From NCBI RefSeq assembly GCF_016881005.1, contig NZ_JACOPV010000007.1, positions 124,001-188,000 on the forward strand: a DNA stretch of 64,000 bases, written 5' to 3'. A program made the translations under genes and the position numbers. How positions within the stretch are numbered: the first letter of the stretch is position 1; every line of letters starts with the position of its first letter. Positions 41,978 through 52,430 of the stretch are shown one piece after another. Under the pieces are notes generated by a model, which saw only the letters and a list, made by a program, of their open reading frames with translations, did not search any database and was not told the DNA's origin. This DNA is from Pseudomonas arcuscaelestis. Its GTDB lineage: Bacteria > Pseudomonadota > Gammaproteobacteria > Pseudomonadales > Pseudomonadaceae.

Positions 41978-43357
41978 ATGATCAAAGACCCTTTCGAAAG
42001 ACTCGGCCTGGACCGCGAAGTCCTCACCGTCAGTCAACTTAACGGCCGCGCCCGAGTGCTGCTCGAAGACGTGTTCCGCAATGTCTGGGTGGAAGGCGAG
42101 ATATCCAACCTCGCCCGCCCGGCGTCTGGTCACATCTACTTCACCCTCAAGGATAGCGGCGCCCAGGTGCGTTGCGCATTGTTCCGGCAGAACGCCGTGC
42201 GGGTTCGCCAGGCCCTGCGCGACGGTTTGGCGGTCAAGGTACGCGGCAAGGTTTCGCTGTTCGAGGGTCGCGGCGACTATCAGCTGATTCTCGACACCGT
42301 CGAGCCGGCAGGCGACGGCGCGCTACGCCTGGCATTCGAAGCGCTCAAGGAGAAGCTTGGCGCTGAAGGCCTGTTCAGCGCCGAGAACAAGGTCGCCCTG
42401 CCCGCTCATCCGCAGCGTATCGGTATTATCAGTTCGCCGACCGGCGCCGTTATCCGCGACATTATCAGTGTGTTCCGCCGACGTGCCCCACAGGTCGAAC
42501 TCACCTTGATCCCCACTGCCGTGCAAGGACGCGAGGCCATCAATCAGATCGTTCGCGCCTTGCAGCTGGCTGACGGCCGCGGCTTCGATGCGCTGATCCT
42601 GGCCCGTGGTGGTGGTTCGCTGGAGGATCTCTGGTGCTTCAACGAAGAAGCGGTAGCCCGAGCCATCGCCGCCTGTGTGACGCCCATCGTCAGCGCCGTC
42701 GGTCATGAGACCGATGTTTCGATCAGTGACTTTGTCGCCGATGTTCGTGCCCCAACACCTTCGGCCGCCGCCGAACTGCTGGCGCCCGACAGCAGTGACT
42801 TGCAGCGACGCATCGACAGCCTCAAGCGGCGTCTGCTGCTGCGCATTCAAAGTCGACTGACGCACGACCGCTTGCGCCTGGACAGCTTGACACGTCGCCT
42901 GCGCCACCCAGGCGAACGCCTGCGCCAACAAGCCCAGCGCCTGGATGACCTGGACATGCGTCTGCGCCGGGCATTCGAGCAACGCCTCAACCAGCGCCGC
43001 GAACGCCTGGCCCGTCTCGACACGCGCCTGACGGCGCAGCATCCCGGGCGCACTCTGGCGTTGCTCAAACAGCGCTTGGACAGCCTCGCCGAACGCTTGC
43101 CACGCGCCATGCGCGACACCCTCAAGGACCGGCGCCAACGCCTACAAGCCCACGTGCAAACCCTGCAGGTTGTCAGCCCCCTGGCGACTCTGGGTCGCGG
43201 CTATAGCATTCTTCTCGATGAGCGCGGCCAAGCCATCCGCAGTGCCGCGCAGACCCACAACGGCCAGCGCCTGACTGCCCGCCTGGGTGAAGGTGAACTG
43301 CAAGTGCGGGTTGAAGACAATCACCTGACCCCGGTCACGCTATCTCTACTGGATTGA
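41978..43357 (+). CDS. xseA: Exodeoxyribonuclease VII large subunit
   Basis: XseA is the catalytic subunit of exonuclease VII, which degrades single-stranded DNA. The 459-residue protein has an N-terminal OB-fold (VWVEGEISNLARPASGHIYFTLKD, key part EGEISNL), the catalytic Exonuc_VII_L region with IGIISSPTGAVIRDI, LARGGGSLEDLW and VGHETDVSISDFVAD, and a long coiled-coil of arginine and leucine repeats (about 270-400). It is 3 bases before the M23 peptidase gene; the small subunit XseB is not in this window. Confidence 0.97.
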   Translation: MIKDPFERLGLDREVLTVSQLNGRARVLLEDVFRNVWVEGEISNLARPASGHIYFTLKDSGAQVRCALFRQNAVRVRQALRDGLAVKVRGKVSLFEGRGDYQLILDTVEPAGDGALRLAFEALKEKLGAEGLFSAENKVALPAHPQRIGIISSPTGAVIRDIISVFRRRAPQVELTLIPTAVQGREAINQIVRALQLADGRGFDALILARGGGSLEDLWCFNEEAVARAIAACVTPIVSAVGHETDVSISDFVADVRAPTPSAAAELLAPDSSDLQRRIDSLKRRLLLRIQSRLTHDRLRLDSLTRRLRHPGERLRQQAQRLDDLDMRLRRAFEQRLNQRRERLARLDTRLTAQHPGRTLALLKQRLDSLAERLPRAMRDTLKDRRQRLQAHVQTLQVVSPLATLGRGYSILLDERGQAIRSAAQTHNGQRLTARLGEGELQVRVEDNHLTPVTLSLLD

Positions 43358-43360
43358 GCC

Positions 43361-44185
43361 ATGCCCCGTCTGATTACGCCGCTGTTAATGCTGTGCCTGA
43401 TGTTCGCCAGCAGTGCCCATGCCAGCTACATCACCCGTCAATTGAACAAACCCGTACCCGGAGGCGTTGCCGTCATCAACCTTGGCCCAGCCGCCCAGGC
43501 GCCAAGCGCTCGCTTTGACGGCAAACCCGTACTGGTGGTCAAGGAGCAGAACAACTGGCTGGCCATCGTCGGCTTGCCACTGACCCAAAAACCTGGACCG
43601 GCGCAGCTCAGCCAAGGCTCACGAACACTGAGTTTTACCGTGGGTAGCAAAAAATACCCCGAGCAACGCATCACCTTGAAGAACAAACGCCAGGTCAATC
43701 CAGACCCCGCCGACCTCAAGCGCATCGATGCCGAGCTTGCCGAACAGCTCAAGGCCTATCGCAGCTTCAGCCCCAACCTGCCGAGCAACCTGATTCTCGA
43801 CAAACCCGTCATTGGTCCGTTATCGAGCAAGTTCGGCGTGCGTCGATTCTTCAATGGTGAAGAGCGCAACCCCCATGCCGGCCTCGACTTCGCCGTACCT
43901 GCCGGCACCCCAATCAAAACCCCGGCCAACGGCAAGGTGATCCTGATCGGCAATTACTTCTTCAATGGCAACACGGTTTTCGTCGACCACGGACAGGGCT
44001 TTATCAGCATGTTCTGCCACATGTCCAAGATCGATGTAAAACCCGGCCAGATGCTCAGTCGCGGCGCCGTAGTCGGCAAGGTTGGCTCGACCGGGCGCGC
44101 CACTGGCCCGCACATGCACTGGAACGTCAGCCTCAATGATGCACGGGTAGATCCAGCCATCTTCATTGGTGCGTTCCAGCCCTGA
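43361..44185 (+). CDS. Secreted M23 family metallopeptidase (LytM domain)
   Basis: The 274-residue protein has a signal peptide ending near SSAHA-SY and a C-terminal LytM domain. The zinc ligands are seen in NPHAGLDFAVPAG (His and Asp) and the catalytic HMHW motif near the end (GPHMHWNVSL). Such enzymes cut peptide cross-bridges in peptidoglycan. It lies 3 bases after xseA and is probably in one transcript with it, followed by an intrinsic terminator. Confidence 0.94.
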   Translation: MPRLITPLLMLCLMFASSAHASYITRQLNKPVPGGVAVINLGPAAQAPSARFDGKPVLVVKEQNNWLAIVGLPLTQKPGPAQLSQGSRTLSFTVGSKKYPEQRITLKNKRQVNPDPADLKRIDAELAEQLKAYRSFSPNLPSNLILDKPVIGPLSSKFGVRRFFNGEERNPHAGLDFAVPAGTPIKTPANGKVILIGNYFFNGNTVFVDHGQGFISMFCHMSKIDVKPGQMLSRGAVVGKVGSTGRATGPHMHWNVSLNDARVDPAIFIGAFQP

Positions 44186-44203
44186 CAGTGGCTTGCGCCA
44201 ATT

Positions 44204-44234
44204 AAAAAGACCGCGCAATAGACGTGGTCTTTTT
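44204..44234 (+). terminator. Intrinsic terminator after the M23 peptidase gene
   Basis: AAAAAGACCGCG pairs with CGTGGTCTTTTT (one G-T pair) around a 7-base loop, ending in a T run. Confidence 0.88.
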
Positions 44235-44496
44235 ATTCATAAGCAGCCATAAAATCTCGATACGGTCCGCTTTTTAAGCATTTCTCTCAATTTTTCCTGA
44301 AGGCTTGCCATCCTCAATCCCACTGGTTAGGGTTGAAGCCATGAAGAACTTTCAGACCCTCATCCTGCTTCGTCAACATCGCAGCCTCTGCCTGGTCAGT
44401 GCACGACTACCAAGCTGAAACGCGTTGCCTCGCCTTTTCATCTCGTTTTCGTTCGGCAGGCCACCTTTCCAGGCCGCACACTCAAGGATTGCTTTC
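44235..44496 (+). promoter_or_regulatory. leuA upstream region
   Basis: This gap of about 310 bases between the M23 gene and leuA holds no long gene. It contains the terminator just before it, a short leucine-rich open frame at 44341-44418, and a hairpin (TGGT and AGT pairing with ACT and ACCA) spanning about 44392-44412 near the end of that frame. No clear terminator with a T run is seen before leuA, so a classical attenuator is not proven. Confidence 0.5.
44341..44418 (+). CDS. Possible leucine-rich leader peptide of leuA
   Basis: A 25-residue frame starts MKNFQTLILLRQHRSLCLVS and holds six leucines, with L-I-L-L near the start. A weak AGGG lies before its ATG. The frame ends 78 bases before leuA. 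Leader peptides rich in the end product regulate leu genes in enterobacteria by ribosome stalling. Here the same idea is inference from composition and position only. Confidence 0.4.
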   Translation: MKNFQTLILLRQHRSLCLVSARLPS

Positions 44497-46170
44497 ATGA
44501 CCATGCTCAAAGACCCTTCGAAAAAATACAGTGCCTTCCCTACCGTCAACTTGCCTGACCGTACCTGGCCGTCGAAGACCATCACCCAGGCGCCCATCTG
44601 GTGCAGCTCTGACCTGCGTGATGGTAACCAGTCGCTGATCGAGCCGATGGATGCGGCGAAGAAGCTGCGTTTCTGGAAAACCCTGGTCAGCGTTGGCGTG
44701 AAAGAAATCGAAGCGTCGTTCCCATCGGCATCGCAAACCGACTTCGACTTCGTCCGCACCCTGATCGAAGATGGCCACATCCCCGACGACACCACCATCC
44801 AGGTGCTGACCCAGGCCCGTGAAGACCTTATCGCTCGGACATTCGAATCCCTGCGCGGCGCGAAAAAAGCCATCGTTCACCTGTACAACGCTACCAGCCC
44901 ATCGTTCCGCCGTATCGTCTTCAACCAGGACAAGCAAGGCGTGAAAGACATTGCGGTGAACGCGGCCAAGCTGTTCGTCAAATATGCTGCCCAGCAGCCG
45001 GAAACCCAGTGGACCTTCCAATATTCCCCAGAGACCTTCAGCGCTACCGAACTGGAGTTTGCCAAGGAAGTCTGTGACGCGGTGATCGAGGTGTGGAACC
45101 CGACACCAGAGCACAAGGTCATCCTCAACTTGCCAGCGACCGTCGAGGTCTCGACGCCGAACATCTACGCCGACCAGATCGAATGGTTCGGCCGTAACGT
45201 CAGCCGCCGTGACAGCGTGCTTATCAGTCTGCACACCCACAACGACCGTGGTACTGGCGTCGCAGCCACCGAGCTTGGCCTGATGGCTGGCGCCGACCGT
45301 GTCGAAGGCTGCCTGTTCGGCAACGGCGAGCGCACCGGCAACGTCGACCTGGTAACCCTGGGCTTGAACCTCTACACCCAAGGTGTCGATCCCGAGCTGG
45401 ATTTCTCCGACATCGACGGCGTACGCAAAGTGGTCGAAGAGTGCAACCAACTCCCGGTTCACCCACGCCACCCGTACGTTGGCGACCTGGTTCACACCGC
45501 TTTCTCCGGCTCGCACCAAGACGCCATCCGCAAAGGCTTCTCGCAGCAGAAAGACGATGCCAAGTGGGAAGTACCTTACTTGCCGATCGACCCAGCGGAC
45601 ATCGGCCGTAGCTACGAAGCGGTCATCCGCGTCAACAGCCAGTCGGGCAAAGGCGGCATCACGTACCTGCTCGAACAGGAATACGGCATCAGCTTGCCTC
45701 GCCGCATGCAGATCGAATTCAGCCAGGTAGTCCAGGGTGAAACCGACCGCTTGGGCCTGGAAATGACTGCCCAACAGATCTATAGCTTGTTGCACCGCGA
45801 ATACTTACAAGCCAACTCGCCGTACGCGCTGGTCAGCCACCGCCTGCAGGAAGAGAACGGTAACAGCAATGTCGAGGTGGAAGTGTCCGGTGAAGGCGAG
45901 ACCACCCTGCACTGGCGCGGCAAAGGCAATGGTGCTCTCGAAGCCCTGGTCGCCGGTCTGCCGGTAGCCGTAGAAATCATGGACTACAACGAGCACGCCA
46001 TCGGCGCCGGCACCAATGCCAAGGCCGCAGCCTACATCGAGCTGCGTGTCGCCGGGGGTCGCCCAGTACACGGTGTGGGTATCGACGAAAACATCACCAC
46101 CGCCAGCTTCAAGGCATTGTTCAGCGCGCTGAACCGCTCGCTGAGCCAGCAGGAAGCCAAAGCCGCATAA
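44497..46170 (+). CDS. leuA: 2-isopropylmalate synthase
   Basis: LeuA condenses acetyl-CoA with 2-ketoisovalerate, the first committed step of leucine synthesis. The 557-residue protein is the long (class II) form, with the catalytic TIM-barrel start [15 protein letters not shown], the [26 protein letters not shown] metal region (key part HTHNDRG), and a C-terminal LeuA allosteric domain that senses leucine. The ATG at 44497 gives [11 protein letters not shown]. It is followed by an intrinsic terminator. Confidence 0.97.
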   Translation: MTMLKDPSKKYSAFPTVNLPDRTWPSKTITQAPIWCSSDLRDGNQSLIEPMDAAKKLRFWKTLVSVGVKEIEASFPSASQTDFDFVRTLIEDGHIPDDTTIQVLTQAREDLIARTFESLRGAKKAIVHLYNATSPSFRRIVFNQDKQGVKDIAVNAAKLFVKYAAQQPETQWTFQYSPETFSATELEFAKEVCDAVIEVWNPTPEHKVILNLPATVEVSTPNIYADQIEWFGRNVSRRDSVLISLHTHNDRGTGVAATELGLMAGADRVEGCLFGNGERTGNVDLVTLGLNLYTQGVDPELDFSDIDGVRKVVEECNQLPVHPRHPYVGDLVHTAFSGSHQDAIRKGFSQQKDDAKWEVPYLPIDPADIGRSYEAVIRVNSQSGKGGITYLLEQEYGISLPRRMQIEFSQVVQGETDRLGLEMTAQQIYSLLHREYLQANSPYALVSHRLQEENGNSNVEVEVSGEGETTLHWRGKGNGALEALVAGLPVAVEIMDYNEHAIGAGTNAKAAAYIELRVAGGRPVHGVGIDENITTASFKALFSALNRSLSQQEAKAA

Positions 46171-46190
46171 GCTGACGCTGTTAAACCGCA

Positions 46191-46226
46191 AAGGCCCGTA
46201 TCCAAGGATACGGGCCTTTTTTATTA
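46191..46226 (+). terminator. Intrinsic terminator after leuA
   Basis: AAGGCCCGTATCC pairs with GGATACGGGCCTT across a 2-base loop, followed by a T run. Confidence 0.93.
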
Positions 46227-46242
46227 ACCAATGTCCACCCAC

Positions 46243-46294
46243 AAACTTATGTCTATAAGTTTTATGCAATTGACATTAATCAATTTTATAAAAC
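46243..46294. promoter_or_regulatory. AT-rich overlapping dyads upstream of the chemoreceptor gene
   Basis: AAACTTAT/ATAAGTTT (46243-46262) forms an 8-bp dyad with a 4-base loop. It overlaps a second dyad, GTTTTAT...AATTGA / TCAATT...ATAAAAC (46259-46294), of 7 and 6 bp with a 2-base mismatch on each side. The surrounding 46227-46380 is much more AT-rich than the rest. It could be an operator or a curved-DNA promoter region. Confidence 0.5.
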
Positions 46295-46450
46295 TTAACT
46301 TATGTTAGCAGTATTATTAATTAACCCTTCAAGTTAGTTAAACCTATCTCCACTTATATTCACTCTAGTAGAATAATGGCTGCGTGCCATCAAACAATAA
46401 AAGGACCCGACCGCGCGCTTACTACAGACTGCATATGAGGTTGAATCAGC

Positions 46451-48412
46451 ATGCTCAAGAACGCACCGCTTCGTTTGAAACTATTATTGCTGCTGGTATT
46501 ACCCGTACTCGGATTCCTGAGCCTGGCGGGGTTGTTCATCACGGACAACTACCGAACGCTCAACGACATGAATACCACTGTCGAAGCCACCCGCACGGTA
46601 ACACTACTGAGCCAGTTGATTACCACCCTGCAGCGCGAACGCGGCACCAGCGGGGTGTTTCTCGGCAGCCGTGGAACCGCTATGGCCGACCGTCTGGCGT
46701 CCATGCGCAGCGAGTCCACTGCGGCCGTTGAAGCGGTGAGCAGCCAGTCCAGCGACCAGGACGCCGGACTTGAGAAAGTACTTGCAGCCCTGCAGCAACT
46801 ACCTGAAATACGCAGCCAAGTGGACAAACTGAGCATCGACAGCACCGAATCAGGAACACGCTACACGCACATTATCGATCAATTGATCGGCTACACCCAA
46901 TTATTGGAAAGCGGCGTATCTAATACCCGTGTCATTCATGCGTTGAGCGCGCTTAACCAGTTCATTGAAATGAAAGAGCGGGCCGGCCGTGAGCGCGTAA
47001 CGCTTGGTCTGGTCTTCCACCAGAACCGTTTTGATGAAACGTTGCTCTCGCGTTTTGCTCGCAACCTGGGAGAGTTCAGCGCATATGCCGACGGGTTTCG
47101 ACGCAAGGCGCCAACTGCGGCACTGCGCCAATACGACGAAAAAATGCAATCAGCAGCCGCCGTCGAAGTTGCTCGTTTGCAACGCCTGGCATTTGAAGTA
47201 CCCCTTGGCCAGCCGCTCGGCATAAATCCGGACGTCTGGTTTGAAACAGCCACCCAGCGTATCGATCAGATGAGCGAGGTCGAGCATTCACTGACCCAGG
47301 CGGTCGGCACTCTGGCCGAGCAGGCACGCAGCGAGGCAAGCAGGGCTCTGTGGCTGACCATCGGTAGCGCCCTTGTCGCGCTGCTCGCAGTTGCACTGCT
47401 GGCCTGGGCGATAATTCGCAGCATCGATGTAGCTGTACGCGATATCAATCAAGCACTGGACAAGCTGGCCCAACGCGACCTGACCGCCAGGACCACTTAC
47501 CAAAGTGACGATGAGTTCGGCCAGATCGCCAACAACCTCAATCGCATGAGCAAAGAGATCACCCACATTGTCGAGGAAATCAGCAATGCCACCACGCAGG
47601 TAGCCACTGCCGCTGAAGAGTCCTCGGCGGTCACGCTGCAAACCAGCCGTAGCGTCGAACAACAACGCCAAAGCACCGAATTGGTCGCTACTGCCATCAA
47701 CGAAATGAGCGCAACCGTACGCGAAGTGGCTCACAGCACCAGCGATGCGGCGAGTATGTCTCAACAAGTCAATGCCAACGCGGCGCAGGGTCGAATCGAG
47801 ATTGAGAGCACCATCGAGCTGATTCGTCAGTTGTCGGACCAGGCAGAGCAGACTGCCAGCACCATTGATGACCTCAAGCGCGAAAGCGATGCCATCTCAT
47901 CGGTGCTTGATGTCATCCGCGGGATTGCCGACCAGACCAACCTGCTGGCCTTGAACGCAGCGATAGAAGCGGCCCGCGCCGGAGATCACGGCCGCGGCTT
48001 CGCCGTGGTCGCCTCGGAGGTACGGACCTTGGCACAGCGAACCCAGGAATCAACCGGCAACATCCAGCAGATGATCAGCAATCTGCAAACCGGCTCTGAC
48101 CGCGCCAGCACCTCGATGCTTGAAACCTTGAGCAAAGCTCAGTCAGGCGCCTGCAACATCGAACGCGCGGGCGAACTGCTCTCAGAAATTGCCGATGGTG
48201 TTGCCAGTATCAATGACCGCAACATACAGATTGCTTCTGCCGCAGAAGAACAGAGTGCAGTATCGGAAGACATCAACCGCAATGTGAACGAGATCAACGA
48301 CCTGGTGATACAGGTGAGTGCGGGTGCGCAGCAGACGGCTGTGACCAGCCAGGAGTTGGCGCGACTGGCGGAGCAGCAGCAAGAACTGGTCAACCGCTTC
48401 AAGGTTGCCTAA
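46451..48412 (+). CDS. Methyl-accepting chemotaxis protein with a NIT-like sensor domain
   Basis: The 653-residue protein has a first membrane helix (about 9-29), a periplasmic helical sensor domain with [16 protein letters not shown] (the start of the nitrate/nitrite-sensing NIT family), a second helix (about 297-322), a HAMP region, and a cytoplasmic signalling domain. The hairpin tip [32 protein letters not shown] (key part [15 protein letters not shown]) lies near residue 500. The C-terminus (RFKVA) has no CheR-binding pentapeptide. Ligand is unknown; nitrate or nitrite is a family guess. Its promoter region is AT-rich and contains dyads. Confidence 0.92.
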   Translation: MLKNAPLRLKLLLLLVLPVLGFLSLAGLFITDNYRTLNDMNTTVEATRTVTLLSQLITTLQRERGTSGVFLGSRGTAMADRLASMRSESTAAVEAVSSQSSDQDAGLEKVLAALQQLPEIRSQVDKLSIDSTESGTRYTHIIDQLIGYTQLLESGVSNTRVIHALSALNQFIEMKERAGRERVTLGLVFHQNRFDETLLSRFARNLGEFSAYADGFRRKAPTAALRQYDEKMQSAAAVEVARLQRLAFEVPLGQPLGINPDVWFETATQRIDQMSEVEHSLTQAVGTLAEQARSEASRALWLTIGSALVALLAVALLAWAIIRSIDVAVRDINQALDKLAQRDLTARTTYQSDDEFGQIANNLNRMSKEITHIVEEISNATTQVATAAEESSAVTLQTSRSVEQQRQSTELVATAINEMSATVREVAHSTSDAASMSQQVNANAAQGRIEIESTIELIRQLSDQAEQTASTIDDLKRESDAISSVLDVIRGIADQTNLLALNAAIEAARAGDHGRGFAVVASEVRTLAQRTQESTGNIQQMISNLQTGSDRASTSMLETLSKAQSGACNIERAGELLSEIADGVASINDRNIQIASAAEEQSAVSEDINRNVNEINDLVIQVSAGAQQTAVTSQELARLAEQQQELVNRFKVA

Positions 48413-48432
48413 GTGCTGTAGATACGTCAGGC

Positions 48433-48463
48433 AAAAAAAAGGGGGCGCCGACCAAGCGCCCCC
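48433..48463 (-). terminator. Intrinsic terminator after eda
   Basis: On the minus strand GGGGGCGC pairs with GCGCCCCC across a 7-base loop and is followed by an eight-U run. It ends the zwf-pgl-eda transcript, and lies just after the convergent chemoreceptor gene. Confidence 0.9.
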
Positions 48464-48492
48464 ATAAGCCGTACAGCACACAACGATTCTGT

Positions 48493-49167
48493 TTAATCCA
48501 GCAGCGCCAATGCCTCGGCACTGCAAGCCTGGACGCGCGCCCAGTCGCGGTTCTTGATCCAACCGCTATCGAGCATCCAGGTGCCACCCACGCACATCAC
48601 ATTGGGTAGCGTTATGTAGTTTTTGACATTTCCTGGGTTGACCCCACCGGTTGGGCAGAAACGTACATCGCCAAACGGACCGGCAAACGCCTTGATCGCC
48701 GCTACACCGCCGCTGATCTCTGCGGGAAACAGCTTGAAGCGTCGGTAACCCAGGGTGTAACCCATCATGATTTCCGATGGGGTACTGATACCTGGCAATA
48801 ACGGAATTTCACTTTCCACACCCGCCTGGAGAATGTCCTGGGTAATACCCGGAGTCACCACAAACTGGGCACCGGCCGCCTGGACCGCAGCAAACATATT
48901 GCGGTCGAGCACTGTGCCGGCACCCACGCACAGCTCAGGGCGCTGTTCGCTCAGTACCTTGATGGCCTTCAAGCCATGCTCCGAACGCAGGGTTACTTCC
49001 AGGGTCTTGATGCCGCCGGCAGCCAAGGCATCAGCCAATGGCAGGATGTCTTCTTCGCGGGCAATGGTGATTACCGGCAGAATGCGCGCCTGGGTGCATA
49101 TCTGATCGATCCGGGCAATCTTGTCGGTCATCGAAATTCCCGGCTGTTTCAGTTCATGCGTGGTCAT
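48493..49167 (-). CDS. eda: 2-keto-3-deoxy-6-phosphogluconate aldolase
   Basis: Eda splits KDPG into pyruvate and glyceraldehyde 3-phosphate, the last step of the Entner-Doudoroff pathway. The 224-residue protein has the class I aldolase signatures: GAGTVLDRNMF, and the Schiff-base lysine in RRFKLFPAE. The ATG at 49167 has AAGGA at good spacing; an in-frame ATG at 49188 would overlap the pgl stop codon as ATGA and is the alternative. It is the third gene of zwf-pgl-eda and is followed by a terminator. Confidence 0.97.
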   Translation of the reverse strand: MTTHELKQPGISMTDKIARIDQICTQARILPVITIAREEDILPLADALAAGGIKTLEVTLRSEHGLKAIKVLSEQRPELCVGAGTVLDRNMFAAVQAAGAQFVVTPGITQDILQAGVESEIPLLPGISTPSEIMMGYTLGYRRFKLFPAEISGGVAAIKAFAGPFGDVRFCPTGGVNPGNVKNYITLPNVMCVGGTWMLDSGWIKNRDWARVQACSAEALALLD

Positions 49168-49184
49168 AACGGCGGATCCTTGGT

Positions 49185-49898
49185 TCATGGGCACCAGTAA
49201 ATATCCAGAGGGTCTTGAAGAAAAGCGCGAATCGGCATTTCGGCAATGTCTGCGCCCTGCAAGGCGGCGCGCAGGGTAGCGAGTTTGCCCGGACCTTGCA
49301 CGGACAAGGCAGTGAACTGAGCGCTGGCCAGCAACGCACGGGTCATGCTCAGGCGTTGATGAGGAACACTTGGCGCCAGCATCGGCAGGCAACGGCGACT
49401 GCTTTGCGGGTCAAGGCCCTCGGCCAGATTCGGACTGTTGGGGAACAGTGAAGCGGTATGCCCGTCATCACCCATCCCCAGTACCAGCACATCGATCCCG
49501 GGCAGCTCGGCCAGGGCCTTGTCAGCGTCCAACGCTGCGGCCTCAAGGTTGCCAGCGGCGCGGTATAAGTTGAGGAAGCGCGCCTTGGCAGCCTTGCCGG
49601 TCAATAAGTGACGTTTAAGCAGACCCGCATTGCTGTCGGCATGCTCGACCGGCACCCAGCGCTCGTCGGCCAAAGTCACCAGCACTTTCGACCAGTCCAG
49701 CGGCTGCTGGATGAGCGCCGAAAAAAACGCCACCGGGCTACGCCCCCCGGACACCACCAACGTAGCCTGGCCGTTAGCCGCTATCGCCGCATTCAAGCGC
49801 CCCGCTACATCCTTGGCCAACCCTTCGGCCAATTGTGCAGCGTTATTGAAGTCATGCGCCGTCACGCCCTCAGGCAGTTGCAATTCAGATATCGCCAT
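49185..49898 (-). CDS. pgl: 6-phosphogluconolactonase
   Basis: Pgl hydrolyses 6-phosphogluconolactone to 6-phosphogluconate. The 237-residue protein is the DevB/SOL type, with [28 protein letters not shown] and [13 protein letters not shown]. The ATG at 49898 (MAISELQLP) has GGGAGG before it and lies inside the end of zwf, which overlaps by 14 bases, so the two genes are tightly coupled. Confidence 0.97.
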   Translation of the reverse strand: MAISELQLPEGVTAHDFNNAAQLAEGLAKDVAGRLNAAIAANGQATLVVSGGRSPVAFFSALIQQPLDWSKVLVTLADERWVPVEHADSNAGLLKRHLLTGKAAKARFLNLYRAAGNLEAAALDADKALAELPGIDVLVLGMGDDGHTASLFPNSPNLAEGLDPQSSRRCLPMLAPSVPHQRLSMTRALLASAQFTALSVQGPGKLATLRAALQGADIAEMPIRAFLQDPLDIYWCP

Positions 49899-51354
49899 AC
49901 CAAGACCTCCCATCACGGGTAATCAATGCAATCGAACTCATCGGCCCCCAGGAGCCCGCGGCATAGGGTTTGGGCGCTTCACCGCTGCGCTTCCAACCAG
50001 CGATAAGCTGATCACACCATTTCCATGCGTATTCGATTTCATCTTTACGAACAAACAGGTTCTGATTGCCACGCATCACTTCCAGCAACAAGCGCTCGTA
50101 GGCATCAGGGATCCTGGCGCTACGCCAGGTGTCGGAAAAATTCAGCTGCAACGGGCCACTGCGCAGTTGCATACCCTTGTCCAGCCCCTGCTCCTTGGTC
50201 ATCACCCGCAGCGAAATACCTTCGTCCGGCTGCAAGCGAATGATCAGTTTGTTCCCGATCTGCAAGCGCTGTTCCGGGGCAAAGATGTAGTGCGGTGTTT
50301 CTTTGAAATGAATAACGATTTGCGAGAGTTTTTGCGGCATACGCTTGCCGGTGCGCAGGTAGAAAGGCACGCCGGCCCACCGCCAGTTTCGAATATCCGC
50401 GCGCAAGGCGACGAAGGTTTCAGTATCGCTCTGGGCGTTGGCGTTATCTTCCTCCAGATAACCGGGCACAGACCTACCTTCGCTGTAGCCCGCAATGTAC
50501 TGACCACGCACCACATGTGTGCTCAGACCTTCACCGGTGATCGGTGCCAGGGCCTTGAGCACCTTGACCTTCTCGTTGCGGATGCTGTCGGCAGAAAGAT
50601 CGCTGGGCGGGTCCATGGCGATCAGGCACAGCAGCTGCAGCAAGTGATTCTGGATCATGTCGCGCAACTGCCCGGCCTTGTCGAAATAGCCCCAGCGCCC
50701 CTCGATTCCAACTTTTTCCGCCACGGTAATTTCAACATGGGAAATCGAGTTCTGATTCCACTGGGTTTCAAACAGGCTGTTGGCAAACCGAAGGGCAATG
50801 AGGTTTTGAACGGTTTCCTTGCCCAGGTAATGGTCGATACGGTAGACGCGGTCCTCCGGGAAGTACTGGGCCACCGCGTCATTCACCCGGCGTGAAGAGT
50901 CCAGGTCATGGCCGATGGGCTTTTCCAGCACAACGCGAGTGCGCGCGCTGAGCCCGGCTTTGTCGAGGTTCTCGCAGATGGCGCCATAAACCGCCGCCGG
51001 CGTCGCGAAGTAAGCAATTAGCTGGGTATCATCACCAATCTGACTGGCCAGTGCGTGATAGTCCTCAGCCTTGAAAAAGTCCACATGCACGTAGCTCAAG
51101 CGCGCCAGGAAACGCTGCAACACCAGTGTTTCGACCTGATTTTGCGGGACGAACTCTCGCAGATGCCTCTCGATTGTTGCCAGGTGCTCATCAACGCTGC
51201 CCGACTCGCGGGCAAGCGCCAGCACGCGGGTTTCAGCGTGCAGTAAATCGGCGCGATCAAGCTGATAAAGCGCCGGAAACAGCTTGCGCAAAGCCAGATC
51301 GCCAAGGGCGCCAAACAGGGCAAAGGTGCAAGGTTCAACGCTGATCGATGCCAT
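49885..51354 (-). CDS. zwf: Glucose-6-phosphate 1-dehydrogenase
   Basis: Zwf oxidises glucose 6-phosphate to 6-phosphogluconolactone with NAD(P). The 489-residue protein has the N-terminal cofactor fold ([17 protein letters not shown]) and the active-site [14 protein letters not shown]. It is the first gene of zwf-pgl-eda and divergent from hexR. A HexR-like site lies between its promoter elements. Pseudomonads often hold several zwf copies, so another may exist outside this window. Confidence 0.97.
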   Translation of the reverse strand: MASISVEPCTFALFGALGDLALRKLFPALYQLDRADLLHAETRVLALARESGSVDEHLATIERHLREFVPQNQVETLVLQRFLARLSYVHVDFFKAEDYHALASQIGDDTQLIAYFATPAAVYGAICENLDKAGLSARTRVVLEKPIGHDLDSSRRVNDAVAQYFPEDRVYRIDHYLGKETVQNLIALRFANSLFETQWNQNSISHVEITVAEKVGIEGRWGYFDKAGQLRDMIQNHLLQLLCLIAMDPPSDLSADSIRNEKVKVLKALAPITGEGLSTHVVRGQYIAGYSEGRSVPGYLEEDNANAQSDTETFVALRADIRNWRWAGVPFYLRTGKRMPQKLSQIVIHFKETPHYIFAPEQRLQIGNKLIIRLQPDEGISLRVMTKEQGLDKGMQLRSGPLQLNFSDTWRSARIPDAYERLLLEVMRGNQNLFVRKDEIEYAWKWCDQLIAGWKRSGEAPKPYAAGSWGPMSSIALITRDGRSWYGDI

Positions 51355-51421
51355 GACATGTTGGTTCTTTTATCAAGTTGACGTAGAAATACCGGTTTCA
51401 ATCCGAGTTTTCAAGGAATAA

Positions 51422-51437
51422 TGTAGTAAAAACCACA
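51422..51437. promoter_or_regulatory. HexR-like operator between zwf and hexR
   Basis: TGTAGTAAAAACCACA is an imperfect palindrome (TGTAGT/ACCACA) close to the HexR consensus I recall (TGTARTNAAATTWCA). On the minus strand it covers the space between a TTGAAC and a TACTAC-type box upstream of zwf. This suggests repression of zwf and possibly of hexR itself by HexR, relieved by KDPG. Confidence 0.65.
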
Positions 51438-51560
51438 ACATTTTGTTCAACAAATAGATTCGAGTGGTGTGCCATCCATGCCATCAGTACGATAGGCCAC
51501 CGCTTCAAAAGCCCGCAGCTCAAAGCGCGGGCCGCCTCATCGACCCAAGGACACATACCC

Positions 51561-52430
51561 ATGGACCGCGTGCGAAACCTCTTGGAGCAGATCCAGGGCC
51601 GCCTCGAAGAACTGAACAAGGCTGAGCGCAAAGTCGCCGAAGTCATTCTGCTCAATCCTCAACAAGCCACTCGATTCAGCATTGCTGCCCTTGCCCAGGC
51701 GGCCAAGGTCAGCGAGCCGACCGTAAACCGCTTTTGCCGCTCGTTCGGCGTCAGTGGCTACCCCGAGCTCAAACTGCAACTGGCCCAAAGCCTGGCCAGC
51801 GGCGCCGCCTACGTCAGCCGAGCGGTTGAAGCCGATGATGATCCGGCCTCCTACACTCAGAAAATCTTCGGCAGTGCCATCGCCTCGTTGGACAGCGCCT
51901 GCCAGCAACTCGATCCACAGTTGGTCAGCCGCGCCGTCGATATGCTGATCCAGGCGCGGCAGATCCATTTCTTCGGCCTCGGTGCTTCCGCTCCGGTGGC
52001 ACTGGACGCTCAACACAAGTTTTTCCGCTTCAACCTGGCTGTGTCGGCCCACGCCGATGTGTTGATGCAACGTATGCTGGCCTCGGTGGCTCACACTGGC
52101 GAACTGTTCGTGATCATCTCCTATACCGGACGCACCCGCGAGCTTGTCGAGGTGGCACGCCTGGCCCGGGAAAACGGCGCCTCGGTACTCGGCTTGACCG
52201 CTGCCGACTCCCCCCTGGCCAAAGCCAGCAGCCTGAGCCTGAACATACCGCTGCCAGAAGACACCGATATTTACATGCCGATGACCTCACGCATCATCCA
52301 ACTGACTGTACTCGACGTTCTGGCCACCGGCATGACATTGCGTCGGGGCGTGGACTTCCAGCCGCACCTACGCAAAATCAAGGAAAGCCTCAACGCCAGC
52401 CGCTACCCGATCGACGACGAACTCAACTGA
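51561..52430 (+). CDS. hexR: HexR transcriptional regulator (RpiR family)
   Basis: HexR represses Entner-Doudoroff and glucose genes and is released by KDPG. The 289-residue protein has an N-terminal HTH_6 domain ([25 protein letters not shown], key part [11 protein letters not shown]) and a C-terminal SIS sugar-phosphate domain (about 125-265, with [11 protein letters not shown] and [14 protein letters not shown]). AAGGA precedes the ATG. It is divergent from zwf, with a HexR-like operator in between, and its stop overlaps the end of the convergent mutarotase gene by 8 bases. Confidence 0.95.
   Translation: MDRVRNLLEQIQGRLEELNKAERKVAEVILLNPQQATRFSIAALAQAAKVSEPTVNRFCRSFGVSGYPELKLQLAQSLASGAAYVSRAVEADDDPASYTQKIFGSAIASLDSACQQLDPQLVSRAVDMLIQARQIHFFGLGASAPVALDAQHKFFRFNLAVSAHADVLMQRMLASVAHTGELFVIISYTGRTRELVEVARLARENGASVLGLTAADSPLAKASSLSLNIPLPEDTDIYMPMTSRIIQLTVLDVLATGMTLRRGVDFQPHLRKIKESLNASRYPIDDELN

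Noticed and set aside
44186..44496. Classical enteric-type transcription attenuator before leuA
   Set aside because: No GC hairpin followed by a U run was found between the leader frame and leuA; only a leader-like frame and one hairpin are seen.
49630..50895. 421-residue frame opposite zwf and pgl
   Set aside because: Antisense shadow of recognised genes; no domain and no ribosome site.
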